Notes: a model not told the origin generated them from the letters alone. Counted from the first letter of the stretch, positions 1 through 6,797 are shown. The stretch is 19,723 nucleotides of DNA from an uncultured Flavobacteriales bacterium (GCA_903899795.1 CAIUKX010000315.1:1-19723); one strand, 5' to 3'. Numbers and translations are program-made.

Positions 1-117
1 ATGATAAAAGGGAAGTACTTACAATCTTATTTAAATGAATTTTGCTATAAGCTTAATCGAAGATATTTTGGAGGAAAACTCTTTGACAGGCTAGTTATTG
101 CGACTATTGGAAATTAG
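1..117 (+). pseudogene. IS1595-family (ISXO2-like) transposase, C-terminal remnant
   Basis: Frame 1 is open from the window edge to a TAG at 115-117 and gives 38 residues. They contain YLQSYLNEFCYKLNRRYFGG and end FDRLVIATIGN. The 'YLnEF-x-(y/f)-x-lNRR' block followed by 'lFdrLv' is the hallmark of the C-terminal end of IS1595/ISXO2-like DDE transposases, which act in cut-and-paste or copy transposition. What lies left of the window is unknown, so the piece may be the intact tail of a full transposase or a fragment. The decayed DNA immediately downstream makes a remnant more likely. I saw no clear terminal inverted repeat after the stop codon. Confidence 0.65.
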
Positions 118-195
118 TGGTAAACTTGCGATGACTCAATTTATTTATTACTACTATGAAAACAAAAAACAATTGTTTCAAAATTTTAATACTGA

Positions 196-375
196 AACAA
201 CCAAATAAAAAATTGGTATTTTGAAAATTGTTTTAAAAATTGGATAAAATCTTTAATTATTGCAACAAATGATGATATTATTTCGATAGATGGGAAAACA
301 ATTTGTGGTGCAAAAATTAATGGTAAATCTCCTATTCACATGGTTAGTGCTTGGTCTGCCGAAAATTTCTCGTAA
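196..375 (+). pseudogene. ISAs1-family transposase, internal fragment
   Basis: Frame 1 is open from 196 (after a TGA at 193-195) to a TAA at 373-375. It encodes FKNWIKSL, then IISIDGKTICGAK, then SPIHMVSAWSAEN. The 'iDGKt-x-(r/c)ga...k-x-piHmVSAwsaen' sequence is the diagnostic core of ISAs1 (H-repeat associated) transposases, which are normally about 370 residues; the first catalytic Asp lies in the IDGK motif. Only about 55 residues remain. There is no start codon in a sensible place, the N-terminal domain is missing, and the frame ends right after the core motif. It is therefore a dead fragment. A frame-2 stretch (about 368-466, containing EYREYLTGYLLKNYF and DKKSLIEEIKTI) follows directly; I do not recognise it, and it may be a piece of another gene joined during IS decay. 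Confidence 0.7.
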
Positions 376-529
376 CGAATATCGTGAGTATTTGACAGGA
401 TATTTACTAAAGAATTACTTTGATCAAGACAAAAAATCTTTGATTGAAGAGATCAAAACAATATGATTGTATTGTACAATAAAAAACATTACATTGCGAA
501 ATAATTTTTGTGGTTAGGTAAGAAATTAA

Positions 530-549
530 AGGGGGCATCAATTCCCCCT
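530..549. terminator. GC-rich hairpin, possible relic terminator
   Basis: AGGGGG and CCCCCT form a perfect 6-bp stem around the 8-nt loop CATCAATT. It is conspicuous in an otherwise AT-rich stretch. No clean T-run follows on either strand, so terminator function is uncertain. It may be the 3' end of a lost gene. Confidence 0.25.
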
Positions 550-781
550 AGATTTGAATCTAACACGAATGATTCGATTCTTTGAAATGATCTCAGTGAT
601 CACGTTGATTAGATACAAAGCAGAAAATCTATTTTACATTACATCTGATTGCAATTCATTGATATATTTTTGATGTTTATTATTGCTTAGGCTTCCAATT
701 ATTAACCTTATTTTAACCTAGAGGTTATGAAATGATTGAAAACTTAGTATTTACGGGTGATGCAGGATGTTGAGGTGACAC

Positions 782-800
782 CATATAAGGCATATAAGAT
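782..800 (+). repeat. CATATAAGG tandem motif, left copy 1
   Basis: CATATAAGG is followed directly by CATATAAGAT, a head-to-tail pair of a 9-mer. A second pair lies at 833-850, and a pair in inverted orientation lies at 1473-1491 beyond the GxxExxY gene, so the gene is bracketed by this motif. Confidence 0.6.
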
Positions 801-832
801 AATGTTGGATGCTTGATATGTAGATGGGGAAA

Positions 833-850
833 CATATAAGGCAGATAAGA
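833..850 (+). repeat. CATATAAGG tandem motif, left copy 2
   Basis: CATATAAGG CAGATAAGA has the same layout as the pair at 782-800, with one substitution in the second unit. It lies 34 bases before the 3' end of the minus-strand GxxExxY gene. Confidence 0.6.
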
Positions 851-884
851 CATTTTTGATTTAGAGGAGGGGAAATAAGTTTTA

Positions 885-1295
885 TTATTCTAATTTTCTG
901 TACAGATCATTTACAAATGTTTTTTGTCCTTCTTTGAATAGATTAGTACAATTGAAGTTCAGCATTAACCCAATTGGAATATTTAGCAATTTCATATAAG
1001 TCAAAATTTGTGCTTCATGAACCGGATGAACTTTTTCTACAGCTTTTAATTCTACAACTAATGAATCTTCGACAATTAAGTCAACTCTTAACTCAGTATC
1101 TAAATTTACTTCTTTACATTTTAGGGGTACTAGACATTCAGACTTACAATTAATCCCTCGGCTTTTTAATTCGTATTTCAAACATTTGTGATAAACACTT
1201 TCTAACAAGCCTGCTCCTAACTGTTTATGAACTTCGATTGCAGCACCATTTACTTTGTAAATCAGATCTTTTAAACTTTCCTTTGTATGATTCTT
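885..1295 (-). pseudogene. GxxExxY protein (PDDEXK_3 nuclease-like), 5' end lacking a normal start
   Basis: The C-terminal 107 residues match the GxxExxY family (PF13366-type, PD-(D/E)XK-like fold). The nuclease-like core is visible as RVDLIVEDSLVVELKA, with the Asp and the E-x-K, followed by the family's HEAQILTYMKLLNIPIGLMLNF strands in part. The family signature G-LL-E-SV-Y overlaps the only possible late start, a TTG at 1206-1208. In-frame homology continues upstream of it as GAAIEVHKQLGAG, back to about 1280. That upstream part has no ATG, GTG or TTG before the in-frame stop at 1296-1298. Either the start codon was lost or shifted, making a pseudogene, or a rare start codon is used. Family proteins are about 120-130 residues, so only the very N-terminus is affected. 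Their biological role is not established. The gene lies between inverted CATATAAGG repeats next to IS remnants. Confidence 0.7.
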
Positions 1296-1472
1296 TTAAG
1301 ATGATTATTACCTTAATTTAATTAAAAAGGTCATTTTTTTCTATAAAATTCAAAAAAATAATTCATGGTTGATGATGAGCGATCTCCGAAAAGACATAAT
1401 AGCATTCAAGATTACACTTATTATTTATTTGGTTTTCTCTTCACCAGGTATCAAACATCTAATATCACAAAA

Positions 1473-1491
1473 CCTTATATGCCTTATATAG
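1473..1491 (-). repeat. CATATAAGG tandem motif, right inverted copy
   Basis: Read on the minus strand this is CTATATAAGG CATATAAGG, the inverse of the pairs at 782-800 and 833-850. Together they enclose about 690 bases that hold the GxxExxY gene. Confidence 0.6.
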
Positions 1492-1523
1492 TTTAACTAT
1501 GTGTGATTTTTCTCCTATTAAAC

Positions 1524-2246
1524 CTATGAATACTGTACATTCCCTTCGTCCACCAACGCATCACCTTTCATTCGCAGGAAAACCTGAATCAAGGCTACGA
1601 CATCTTTTTCACAGTAAATTTTTATTCGCTCCAAATCATTTTCTTCGTAGTATACCCGTGCTACATCTGCTCCTGAAATATCATCTTTCGGTGTTGGGAT
1701 ATTGAAAATATTACATAACAAAGGCAAAGAAGTATAAGCTTTGAAGTCGCCGAATTTCCAGAGTTCCATCGTATCCAGATGTGGAATCTCCCAGGGCTTT
1801 TTACCTGCAATATCAAGTGTCGCCGGCAATTTGATTCCGTTCACCAACATACGGCGGCAGATATATGGAAAATCGAACTCTTTGGCATTGTGCCCACATA
1901 AAATATGATAGGGAGTATTGTAACGTTCATCCAATAATTTAGCAAACTGACGAAGTAACGTTTCCTCGTCATCGTGGTAATACGATTTCATCCGAATCTG
2001 TTTTTCTCCTACAGCCGACTGGTGAATAATTCCAACCGAAATACAGATGATTTTCCCGAATTCAGCATAAATACTTCCACGTTCTCCATACAGCATTTCG
2101 AAGGATTTTTCATCGTTTTGCATGAATCGTGTTTTGGCTTCAAAAAGCGAACGTTTCGTTTCGTCCAAATCCTGAAACAGATAGGTTTGAGGGGCGGTTT
2201 CAATGTCTAAAAATAAAACTTTGTCTAGGTTAACTTTTTCTAACAT
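1524..2246 (-). CDS. 3'-5' exonuclease, PolB exonuclease-like (DNA_pol_B_exo2)
   Basis: A 240-residue protein with the three DnaQ/PolB exonuclease motifs in order. Exo I is LFLDIETAP near residues 11-19 (D and E). Exo II is CGHNAKEFDFP in the middle, with the N-x3-F-D pattern. Exo III is YCEKDVVAL near the C-terminus (Y-x3-D). This matches the stand-alone predicted exonucleases related to the editing domain of family B DNA polymerases (PF10108), which remove nucleotides 3' to 5' with two metal ions. There is no polymerase domain and the length is normal for the stand-alone family. The ATG at 2244-2246 is the first start ahead of the Exo I strand. It is transcribed away from tadA, with a short AT-rich spacer between them. 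The exact cellular role (repair or proofreading) is inferred. Confidence 0.85.
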   Translation of the reverse strand: MLEKVNLDKVLFLDIETAPQTYLFQDLDETKRSLFEAKTRFMQNDEKSFEMLYGERGSIYAEFGKIICISVGIIHQSAVGEKQIRMKSYYHDDEETLLRQFAKLLDERYNTPYHILCGHNAKEFDFPYICRRMLVNGIKLPATLDIAGKKPWEIPHLDTMELWKFGDFKAYTSLPLLCNIFNIPTPKDDISGADVARVYYEENDLERIKIYCEKDVVALIQVFLRMKGDALVDEGNVQYS

Positions 2247-2300
2247 GATTTGATAATGTTTGATTTTGAATTTTGAATGTTTAATTATTGAAGTTAAGAA

Positions 2301-2308
2301 TAATTTTG
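2301..2308 (+). promoter_or_regulatory. Candidate Bacteroidota -7 element for tadA
   Basis: TAATTTTG fits the Bacteroidota -7 consensus TAnnTTTG. A TTTG lies at 2272-2275 with a 25-base spacer, a little longer than usual. A second TAnnTTTG match (2353-2360) is only 5 bases before the ATG and would give a leaderless mRNA, so the upstream one is preferred. Confidence 0.3.
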
Positions 2309-2365
2309 AATAGAAAATGGCACATCTTAAAAATTTAGGATAGAATATTCCTTATTTTTGGGCTT

Positions 2366-2809
2366 ATGATTACTCCATACAACGACGAATATTTTATGCG
2401 ACAAGCCTATCTGGAAGCTCAAAAGGCTTTTGCTTTGGGTGAAATACCTGTGGGTGCGGTTGTTGTTGCCAATAATCAGGTCATTGCCCGATCACATAAT
2501 TTTACCGAAAAACTGAACGATGTAACGGCTCATGCCGAAATTCAAGCTATAACGGCAGCGGCGGAATACCTCGGTGGAAAATACCTCACAGGATGCACGA
2601 TGTATATTACGCTTGAGCCTTGCGTGATGTGCGCAGGAGCACTGTACTGGTCACAAATCGATAAAATTATTTTCGCAGCCAGGGATGAAAAACGCGGAGC
2701 AGGACGTTTCCAAAACGACTTATACCATCCGAAAACATTGGTCACCAATGGCATCATGGAAAAAGAATGCAGTGATTTGATGAAATTGTTTTTCTCGACG
2801 AAGAGATAA
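2366..2809 (+). CDS. tadA: tRNA-specific adenosine deaminase TadA
   Basis: A 147-residue cytidine/deoxycytidylate-deaminase-fold protein. It would convert adenosine at the wobble position 34 of tRNA-Arg(ACG) to inosine, which is essential in most bacteria. Visible motifs are GEIPVGAVVV near residue 25, the zinc/catalytic motif T-A-HAE-I near residue 56, and the second zinc motif E-P-CVMC-AGAL near residue 87. They are followed by the TadA-typical GAGRFQNDLYHP. Length and motif order are those of full-length TadA. The start is ATG. It stands alone, divergent from the exonuclease gene. Nothing is missing. Confidence 0.95.
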   Translation: MITPYNDEYFMRQAYLEAQKAFALGEIPVGAVVVANNQVIARSHNFTEKLNDVTAHAEIQAITAAAEYLGGKYLTGCTMYITLEPCVMCAGALYWSQIDKIIFAARDEKRGAGRFQNDLYHPKTLVTNGIMEKECSDLMKLFFSTKR

Positions 2810-3108
2810 ATTAATGTTGAATTTTGATTGAATCAATAATTTATTACATCACAAAATTTTTCTTTAATTTAACGTTAACTAGAAAATCTATCTTTTCCCG
2901 AAACAAAAAAATTAAAATGAGTTCAACCAGGGTTCGACCAGGGTTCAACTAGGGTAACTGAATATCTACTCCCTATTACAACTATGTTTACCTTATAGCT
3001 TATCTCTGTCAAAAACATTGACTTGCGTTTGTATAAATTCAGCCATTTATCGTCCAACTTTACCTCTTGAAATTCTCGGTTATAAAAAACGAACTAACCT
3101 CCAAAAAA
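2810..3108. other. Gene-free spacer between tadA and the pit terminator
   Basis: About 300 AT-rich bases between convergent genes. The only structure seen is three head-to-tail 11-mers at 2921-2953 and a small A/T inverted repeat (TTGATT/AATCAA, 2824-2836) that may serve as a weak tadA terminator. No convincing ORF is present. Confidence 0.5.
2921..2953. repeat. Three tandem 11-mers
   Basis: GTTCAACCAGG, GTTCGACCAGG and GTTCAACTAGG follow each other without gaps. Each differs from the first by at most one base. They lie in the non-coding spacer downstream of tadA and do not extend an ORF. This is a short tandem repeat of unknown role. Confidence 0.7.
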
Positions 3109-3141
3109 AATGTTGGACCATGATAATCACGATCCAACATT
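3109..3141 (-). terminator. Rho-independent terminator of the pit operon
   Basis: A perfect 9-bp stem, AATGTTGGA (3109-3117) with TCCAACATT (3133-3141). The loop can form a further small TGAT/ATCA stem. Read on the minus strand the hairpin is followed directly by a run of T (3110-3103 on the plus strand is all A). It lies 26 bases past the stop codon of the phosphate transporter gene. Confidence 0.85.
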
Positions 3142-3166
3142 CAATTCATTTACTATTTCCAGTTGC

Positions 3167-4750
3167 TTATTTAAACAAGCAAATGATGTAATACATTATT
3201 GCAGCTAAAATCGCGCTGACAGGAATAGTCAATACCCATGCCCAAAGCAAACCGATTGTTACACCCCAACGTACAGCACTCAAACGTTTTGTTGCGCCGA
3301 CACCAATAATCGAACCGGTAATGGTATGTGTAGTTGAAACCGGAATTCCCATTTGACTTACGGTAAACAATGTCAAAGCACCTGCCGTTTCCGCGCAAAC
3401 ACCTTCGAGCGGCGTTACTTTGGTGATTTTCGATCCCATGGTTTTTACGATTTTCCAACCTCCGAACAAGGTTCCGATCCCAATCATCAAATAACATCCA
3501 AATGCAATCCAAAAAGGCATCGTATCCGAATTTACTTTTGTTTTGATTTTATAACCATCCTTTAATTCACCACTATCTCCAACATAAGCGGAAAACATAG
3601 CTGCTTTTGAATAATCAGCCTGCAACTCCTTGTCTTTGAAAACTAACTCATCGTTTGCAGCATCATAAATATCTTTTCCTTTGGTGTATACATGCAATTT
3701 TTCTAGTCCATCTTCCGCTTTTGTAAAATCGTTCAGAACTACAGAGTTCGAATATTCTTTGTTCGGTTTTTCCTCAGAAAAAATTACTTCGTGCGATTTC
3801 AGATCAATGATTTCATCACCATCTGCATAATAGGTTACACTATCCGCTACACCAAACTCAGGTTTGAATTTTTTCAATTTCCCTTCCTCATTCGTGTATT
3901 CGATCTGCATCAATTCGGAAATCTTAAAATTTTCACCTATAGGATCTTTTACTTTACCTTCTCTAGCTAAATTTCCATATACCATCAAAGCTGCACAAAT
4001 GATCCCCATTACTTTTTGAGAATCGGCTCCACCGTGACCCAATGAGAATGCCGCGGAAGAAAGTAACTGAAGTCGTTTGTACATGTTCGACTCTTTCAAA
4101 GCCGTTTGCTTTTTCCCATGGAAAATGATATAGTACAAGTACGCCAGAATGAAAATTAATAACATTGCTATTACAATGTACATCATCACCGGTTTCATAT
4201 CCATGTATTCAACCATATAATCCATAAGGTAAACCACACCTGAAGAACCCAATAAAATAATAAAAAGTTTCAGGAAAATCTTTCTGCTCATCGTCACTAT
4301 GGCAATGACAAAGGCTATAGCGCCTCCAATAAAAGGAGCTAAGAAAATGAACAAAATTACCGGAAGAATTTCTTTCATCTGTACTACATCGAATCCTGCG
4401 TGGGCAATGGCTGCTCCTGCAAAACCACCGATTAAGGTATGCGAAGATGAAGAAGGAATCCCTAACCACCAGGTAAACAAGTTCCAGGCAGTTGCAGCCA
4501 ATAAACCAGCTAGAATTACCCATAAATCGATAACGCTGCTATCCACCGTTTTTGCAACCGTATTTCCAACACTCATGTCAAAAATCCAAAAAGCAAGCAC
4601 GTTAAATCCTGCAGCCCAAACTACCGCTTGAAACGGAGACAACACTTTTGTTGCTACAACCGTTGCTATTGAATTGGCCGCATCGTGAAAACCGTTTACC
4701 AAATCAAAGAGTAAAGCAATTACAATTACGACTATTAATAATGTAAACAT
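3167..4750 (-). CDS. Inorganic phosphate transporter, PiT family
   Basis: A 527-residue inner-membrane phosphate:cation symporter of the PHO4/PiT family. The two inverted family repeats are visible: FDLVNGFHDAANSIATVVAT at residues 15-34, with the SSSSHTLIGG loop near 100, and the C-terminal counterpart VTPLEGVCAETAGALTLFTV followed by IPVSTTHTITGSIIG (445-483). SLGHGGADSQKVMGII at 236-251 is the conserved central helix. Around residues 262-408 there is a hydrophilic insert of nearly 150 residues, rich in D, E and K, between the two membrane halves; the E. coli PitA type has a shorter one. The start is ATG. The gene follows the DUF47 gene by 30 bases, a two-gene operon in which DUF47 proteins are the usual regulatory partner. 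A strong terminator follows it. Substrate preference within PiT (phosphate versus sulfate) is inferred from the neighbours. Confidence 0.93.
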   Translation of the reverse strand: MFTLLIVVIVIALLFDLVNGFHDAANSIATVVATKVLSPFQAVVWAAGFNVLAFWIFDMSVGNTVAKTVDSSVIDLWVILAGLLAATAWNLFTWWLGIPSSSSHTLIGGFAGAAIAHAGFDVVQMKEILPVILFIFLAPFIGGAIAFVIAIVTMSRKIFLKLFIILLGSSGVVYLMDYMVEYMDMKPVMMYIVIAMLLIFILAYLYYIIFHGKKQTALKESNMYKRLQLLSSAAFSLGHGGADSQKVMGIICAALMVYGNLAREGKVKDPIGENFKISELMQIEYTNEEGKLKKFKPEFGVADSVTYYADGDEIIDLKSHEVIFSEEKPNKEYSNSVVLNDFTKAEDGLEKLHVYTKGKDIYDAANDELVFKDKELQADYSKAAMFSAYVGDSGELKDGYKIKTKVNSDTMPFWIAFGCYLMIGIGTLFGGWKIVKTMGSKITKVTPLEGVCAETAGALTLFTVSQMGIPVSTTHTITGSIIGVGATKRLSAVRWGVTIGLLWAWVLTIPVSAILAAIMYYIICLFK

Positions 4751-4780
4751 ATCAAATCGAGTTAATTAAGAAAAAAGAAG

Positions 4781-5425
4781 TTATGCGTATTTAACGATGA
4801 TGGATTCCATCACGTTTCCTGCATCCTCACATTTATCAGTTACAATCTCCATTAATTTGTAGATTTCTCTTTTCTTGATCAATGTTTTAATATCATTTTC
4901 AGTATCGAATAATTTTTCAATTCCCAAATCGAAAATATCATCCGCCTGGTTTTCAATGCTGTTGATTTTGATAATACAACCCATTACTTTCTGTGTATTT
5001 TTCAAGTTTCTCAATTCCACAACTGCACTGTTCACAGCCAATACCGATTCTTTGATCGCATCAGCCATTTTCAAAATCGCATTATCGGAAGGATCAATTT
5101 TGTACATATTGATTTTCTTTCCTGTTGCATAAATATAATCTGCGATATCATCCAAAGCAGTAGCCAAACTGTGAATATCTTCTCTGTCAAATGGAGTGAT
5201 GAAATTTTGTCCCAATTCCAGGAATATCTGATGCGTCAGAACGTCATTTTTATGCTCCAAATCTTCCATATCTTTAATGATCGATGCTCTTTTATTGTAA
5301 TCTGATTCATTGACACATTGAACCAATTTTGTTGCGATCAACTCGAGGTTTGAACTTGCGTTTTCAAAAAGTGTAAAAAACACTCTGTCTTTTGGTAAAA
5401 AGAATTTTAGAAGTTTTGAAGCCAT
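4781..5425 (-). CDS. DUF47 family (PhoU-like) accessory protein of the Pit transporter
   Basis: A 214-residue, all-helical cytoplasmic protein of the DUF47/TIGR00153 family, structurally related to PhoU. It has the family's characteristic stretch ALDDIADYIYATGKKINMYK near residues 88-107. The C-terminal helices are acidic and contain KCEDAGNVMESIIVKYA. Such proteins are almost always encoded directly upstream of a PiT transporter and are thought to modulate its activity. Here the pit gene starts 30 bases downstream on the same strand. The ATG start is followed by ASKLLKFFLPKDRVFFTLFE, which is typical of the family N-terminus (F-x-P-k-d-x-x-F). The length is normal and no part is missing. Confidence 0.92.
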   Translation of the reverse strand: MASKLLKFFLPKDRVFFTLFENASSNLELIATKLVQCVNESDYNKRASIIKDMEDLEHKNDVLTHQIFLELGQNFITPFDREDIHSLATALDDIADYIYATGKKINMYKIDPSDNAILKMADAIKESVLAVNSAVVELRNLKNTQKVMGCIIKINSIENQADDIFDLGIEKLFDTENDIKTLIKKREIYKLMEIVTDKCEDAGNVMESIIVKYA

Positions 5426-5458
5426 AATTATTATTTCTAATCAGTTATAAATACGCCG

Positions 5459-5466
5459 CAAATGTA
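5459..5466 (-). promoter_or_regulatory. Candidate -7 element of the DUF47-pit operon
   Basis: On the minus strand this reads TACATTTG, an exact match to TAnnTTTG. It sits 33 bases before the DUF47 ATG. No good TTTG is present at the usual distance upstream, which would fit a promoter that needs an activator. Confidence 0.45.
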
Positions 5467-5599
5467 ACCCATATTCAATTCACTTACGAGAACCCCTTTG
5501 TTTATTAACGTAATGATAATTTTACATTCTACACCTATGAATCCGAAACCCTCTTTCTATCTACTCCTCTGTTGACATGGTAATTAAGCTATTTTTAAT

Positions 5600-5626
5600 G
5601 TTAACTCAATGTTAACAAAAGTTAAA
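5600..5626. promoter_or_regulatory. GTTAAC direct repeats, candidate Pho-type operator
   Basis: GTTAAC at 5600-5605, GTTAAC at 5611-5616 and GTTAAA at 5621-5626 repeat with 11- and 10-base periods, in the spacer between the pit operon and the DUF2490 gene. OmpR/PhoB-class regulators bind direct repeats with about one-turn (11-bp) spacing, and the Bacillus PhoP box is built from TTAACA-like units at this spacing. Assignment to PhoB/PhoP is inferred from the phosphate genes on both sides. Confidence 0.4.
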
Positions 5627-5745
5627 AACTGACTCCTAAATCCTTTCTGTGAAAACAGAAATTTCATTCCAATGTTAAGAAAATTGACGCTTTTTCTGCT
5701 CAATATTAATTATATGTTAAGAATATTAATAAAATATTACGTTTG

Positions 5746-5772
5746 TTAATTTCTTATTAACCCAGCATTAAT
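5746..5772 (+). promoter_or_regulatory. 11-bp-spaced TTAA repeats next to the DUF2490 promoter
   Basis: TTAAT (5746), TTAAC (5757) and TTAAT (5768) start at exact 11-base intervals and end 6 bases before the -7 element at 5779. The position is that expected for an activator replacing the -33 contact. It has the same TTAA core and the same period as the cluster at 5600-5626. Confidence 0.4.
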
Positions 5773-5778
5773 TCGGTT

Positions 5779-5786
5779 TAGCTTTG
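5779..5786 (+). promoter_or_regulatory. Candidate -7 element of the DUF2490 gene
   Basis: TAGCTTTG matches the TAnnTTTG consensus and lies 20 bases before the ATG, giving a leader of roughly 12-15 bases. No TTTG is found 17-23 bases upstream; that place is taken by the 11-bp-spaced TTAA repeats. Confidence 0.5.
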
Positions 5787-5806
5787 CAAAAAAATTACAA
5801 AAGGTC

Positions 5807-6724
5807 ATGAAAAAAATTAATGTTGTTTTAGTAGTATTGATGTTAGTCTTGAATGTGTTTGGGTCTTCAGCACAAACGACAGATCACAGAGAAATTGTAA
5901 GAAGGAATTCTTTTTGGACTGAAACGGTCTTTAATGGAGTAATTAAAGACAAATGGAGATGGCAAATGGATTTTCAATACAGAAGAACTTCGGATCCTGC
6001 AGATGCACGATCAAAAGCAGGATATTCTTCTAACATGTTCAAAAACAACTTTCAACATGTATACCGTCCTTGGATTCATTACCAAATGAATGAAAACGTC
6101 CGTTTTTCATTGTCCCCACTTGGTTTTTGGGAAACATATACCGGAACAGTTGAAGGTGGAGGAAAAAGATATGTATTACCTGAATTCAGAATTTGTCCTC
6201 AACTTACATTAACAAGTAAAATCTTTAATCGTGTGATCATCGATCAACGTTACCGTTATGAGTTCCGATACATTGGTAACAAAGTAACAACTGACAAACC
6301 CGAATTTACGGATTATTCGTATGGAATGGATTTTATGGATCCAAATAGAAAAATGAGAATGCGTTATTTTGTTAGAGCAATCATTCCATTGAATCACAAA
6401 ACATTAGAAGCAAATACATTCTATTTGACAGCTTGGAACGAATTATTCTTAGGTTGTGGAAAAAATACAGCTAATGATAAACTTTTTGATCAAAACAGAT
6501 CGTTCGTCTTGTTAGGTTATAAACCTAACTGGAACTTTCCAATGCGTTTCGAAATGGGTTACTCCGCAATCTACAAAAATACATTCTCTAGTTCAGCTAA
6601 TGCAACTACAGGCGTAATTACTGAAACCGGACATAAAATTGAGAAAAATAACATTCTTCAAGTATACGTGATCTTTGAAAATTTCAATAAACTGTTCAAA
6701 AAATCTGAACCTGCAAAACAATAA
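5807..6724 (+). CDS. DUF2490 outer-membrane beta-barrel protein
   Basis: A 305-residue exported protein. Residues 1-22 form a signal peptide (MKKINVVLVVLMLVLN, small residues, then SSAQ before TTDH). The mature part starts with the DUF2490 signature: FWTETVFNGVIKDKWRWQMD, then QYRR. It continues as alternating amphipathic strands rich in aromatic residues, for example RVIIDQRYRYEFRYIG and MRMRYFVRAIIP, and ends in a strand, NILQVYVIFENF. This is the pattern of an outer-membrane barrel. DUF2490 has no proven function. Here it is divergent from a pit operon with phosphate-type operator repeats in between, so a role in outer-membrane phosphate handling or a phosphate-starvation response is plausible but inferred. 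The start is ATG. A bidirectional terminator follows. Confidence 0.85.
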   Translation: MKKINVVLVVLMLVLNVFGSSAQTTDHREIVRRNSFWTETVFNGVIKDKWRWQMDFQYRRTSDPADARSKAGYSSNMFKNNFQHVYRPWIHYQMNENVRFSLSPLGFWETYTGTVEGGGKRYVLPEFRICPQLTLTSKIFNRVIIDQRYRYEFRYIGNKVTTDKPEFTDYSYGMDFMDPNRKMRMRYFVRAIIPLNHKTLEANTFYLTAWNELFLGCGKNTANDKLFDQNRSFVLLGYKPNWNFPMRFEMGYSAIYKNTFSSSANATTGVITETGHKIEKNNILQVYVIFENFNKLFKKSEPAKQ

Positions 6725-6747
6725 TTAATCAACTCATCATAAAAAAA

Positions 6748-6770
6748 CCCTTAACGATAATCGTTAAGGG
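6748..6770. terminator. Bidirectional rho-independent terminator
   Basis: CCCTTAACGA and TCGTTAAGGG form a perfect 10-bp stem with a 3-nt loop. The plus strand is followed by CTTTTTGTTTTT, and the minus strand by seven T (6747-6741). It serves both the DUF2490 gene and the convergent bacilliredoxin gene. Confidence 0.93.
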
Positions 6771-6797
6771 CTTTTTGTTTTTCAGTCTTGTTCTAGA

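Larger units (their letters stand above)
376..884. other. Gene-free, AT-rich decayed region
   Basis: About 500 bases without a credible gene. It contains the unidentified frame-2 fragment ending at 466, a 6-bp GC hairpin (530-549), a short inverted repeat TAACCT/AGGTTA (714-727), and two copies of a CATATAAGG tandem motif (782-800 and 833-850). Nothing else is recognisable. The stretch looks like the scar of several insertions and deletions between an IS graveyard and the GxxExxY gene. Confidence 0.5.

Noticed and set aside
131..208. A 25-codon ORF starting MTQFIYYYYENKK
   Set aside because: It is very short, lies between two transposase fragments, and has no ribosome-binding site or resemblance to a known small protein.
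1499..1705. A 68-codon plus-strand frame over the 3' end of the exonuclease gene
   Set aside because: It is opposite to conserved exonuclease codons, including the Exo III region, and its composition (rich in H, P and L) is that of an antisense shadow.
2921..2953. CRISPR array
   Set aside because: The three 11-mers are directly adjacent without spacers, and no cas gene is present.
4209..4631. Open frames of 104-110 codons on both strands inside the phosphate transporter gene
   Set aside because: They are fully contained in a well-identified gene, have no family features, and carry the reversed or shifted composition of the transporter sequence.
5644..5661. Hairpin TTTCTGT-GAAA-ACAGAAA in the phosphate spacer, considered as terminator or riboswitch part
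   Set aside because: The stem is short and A/T-rich, no T-run follows, and it is not near a gene end. The GAAA loop alone is not enough evidence.
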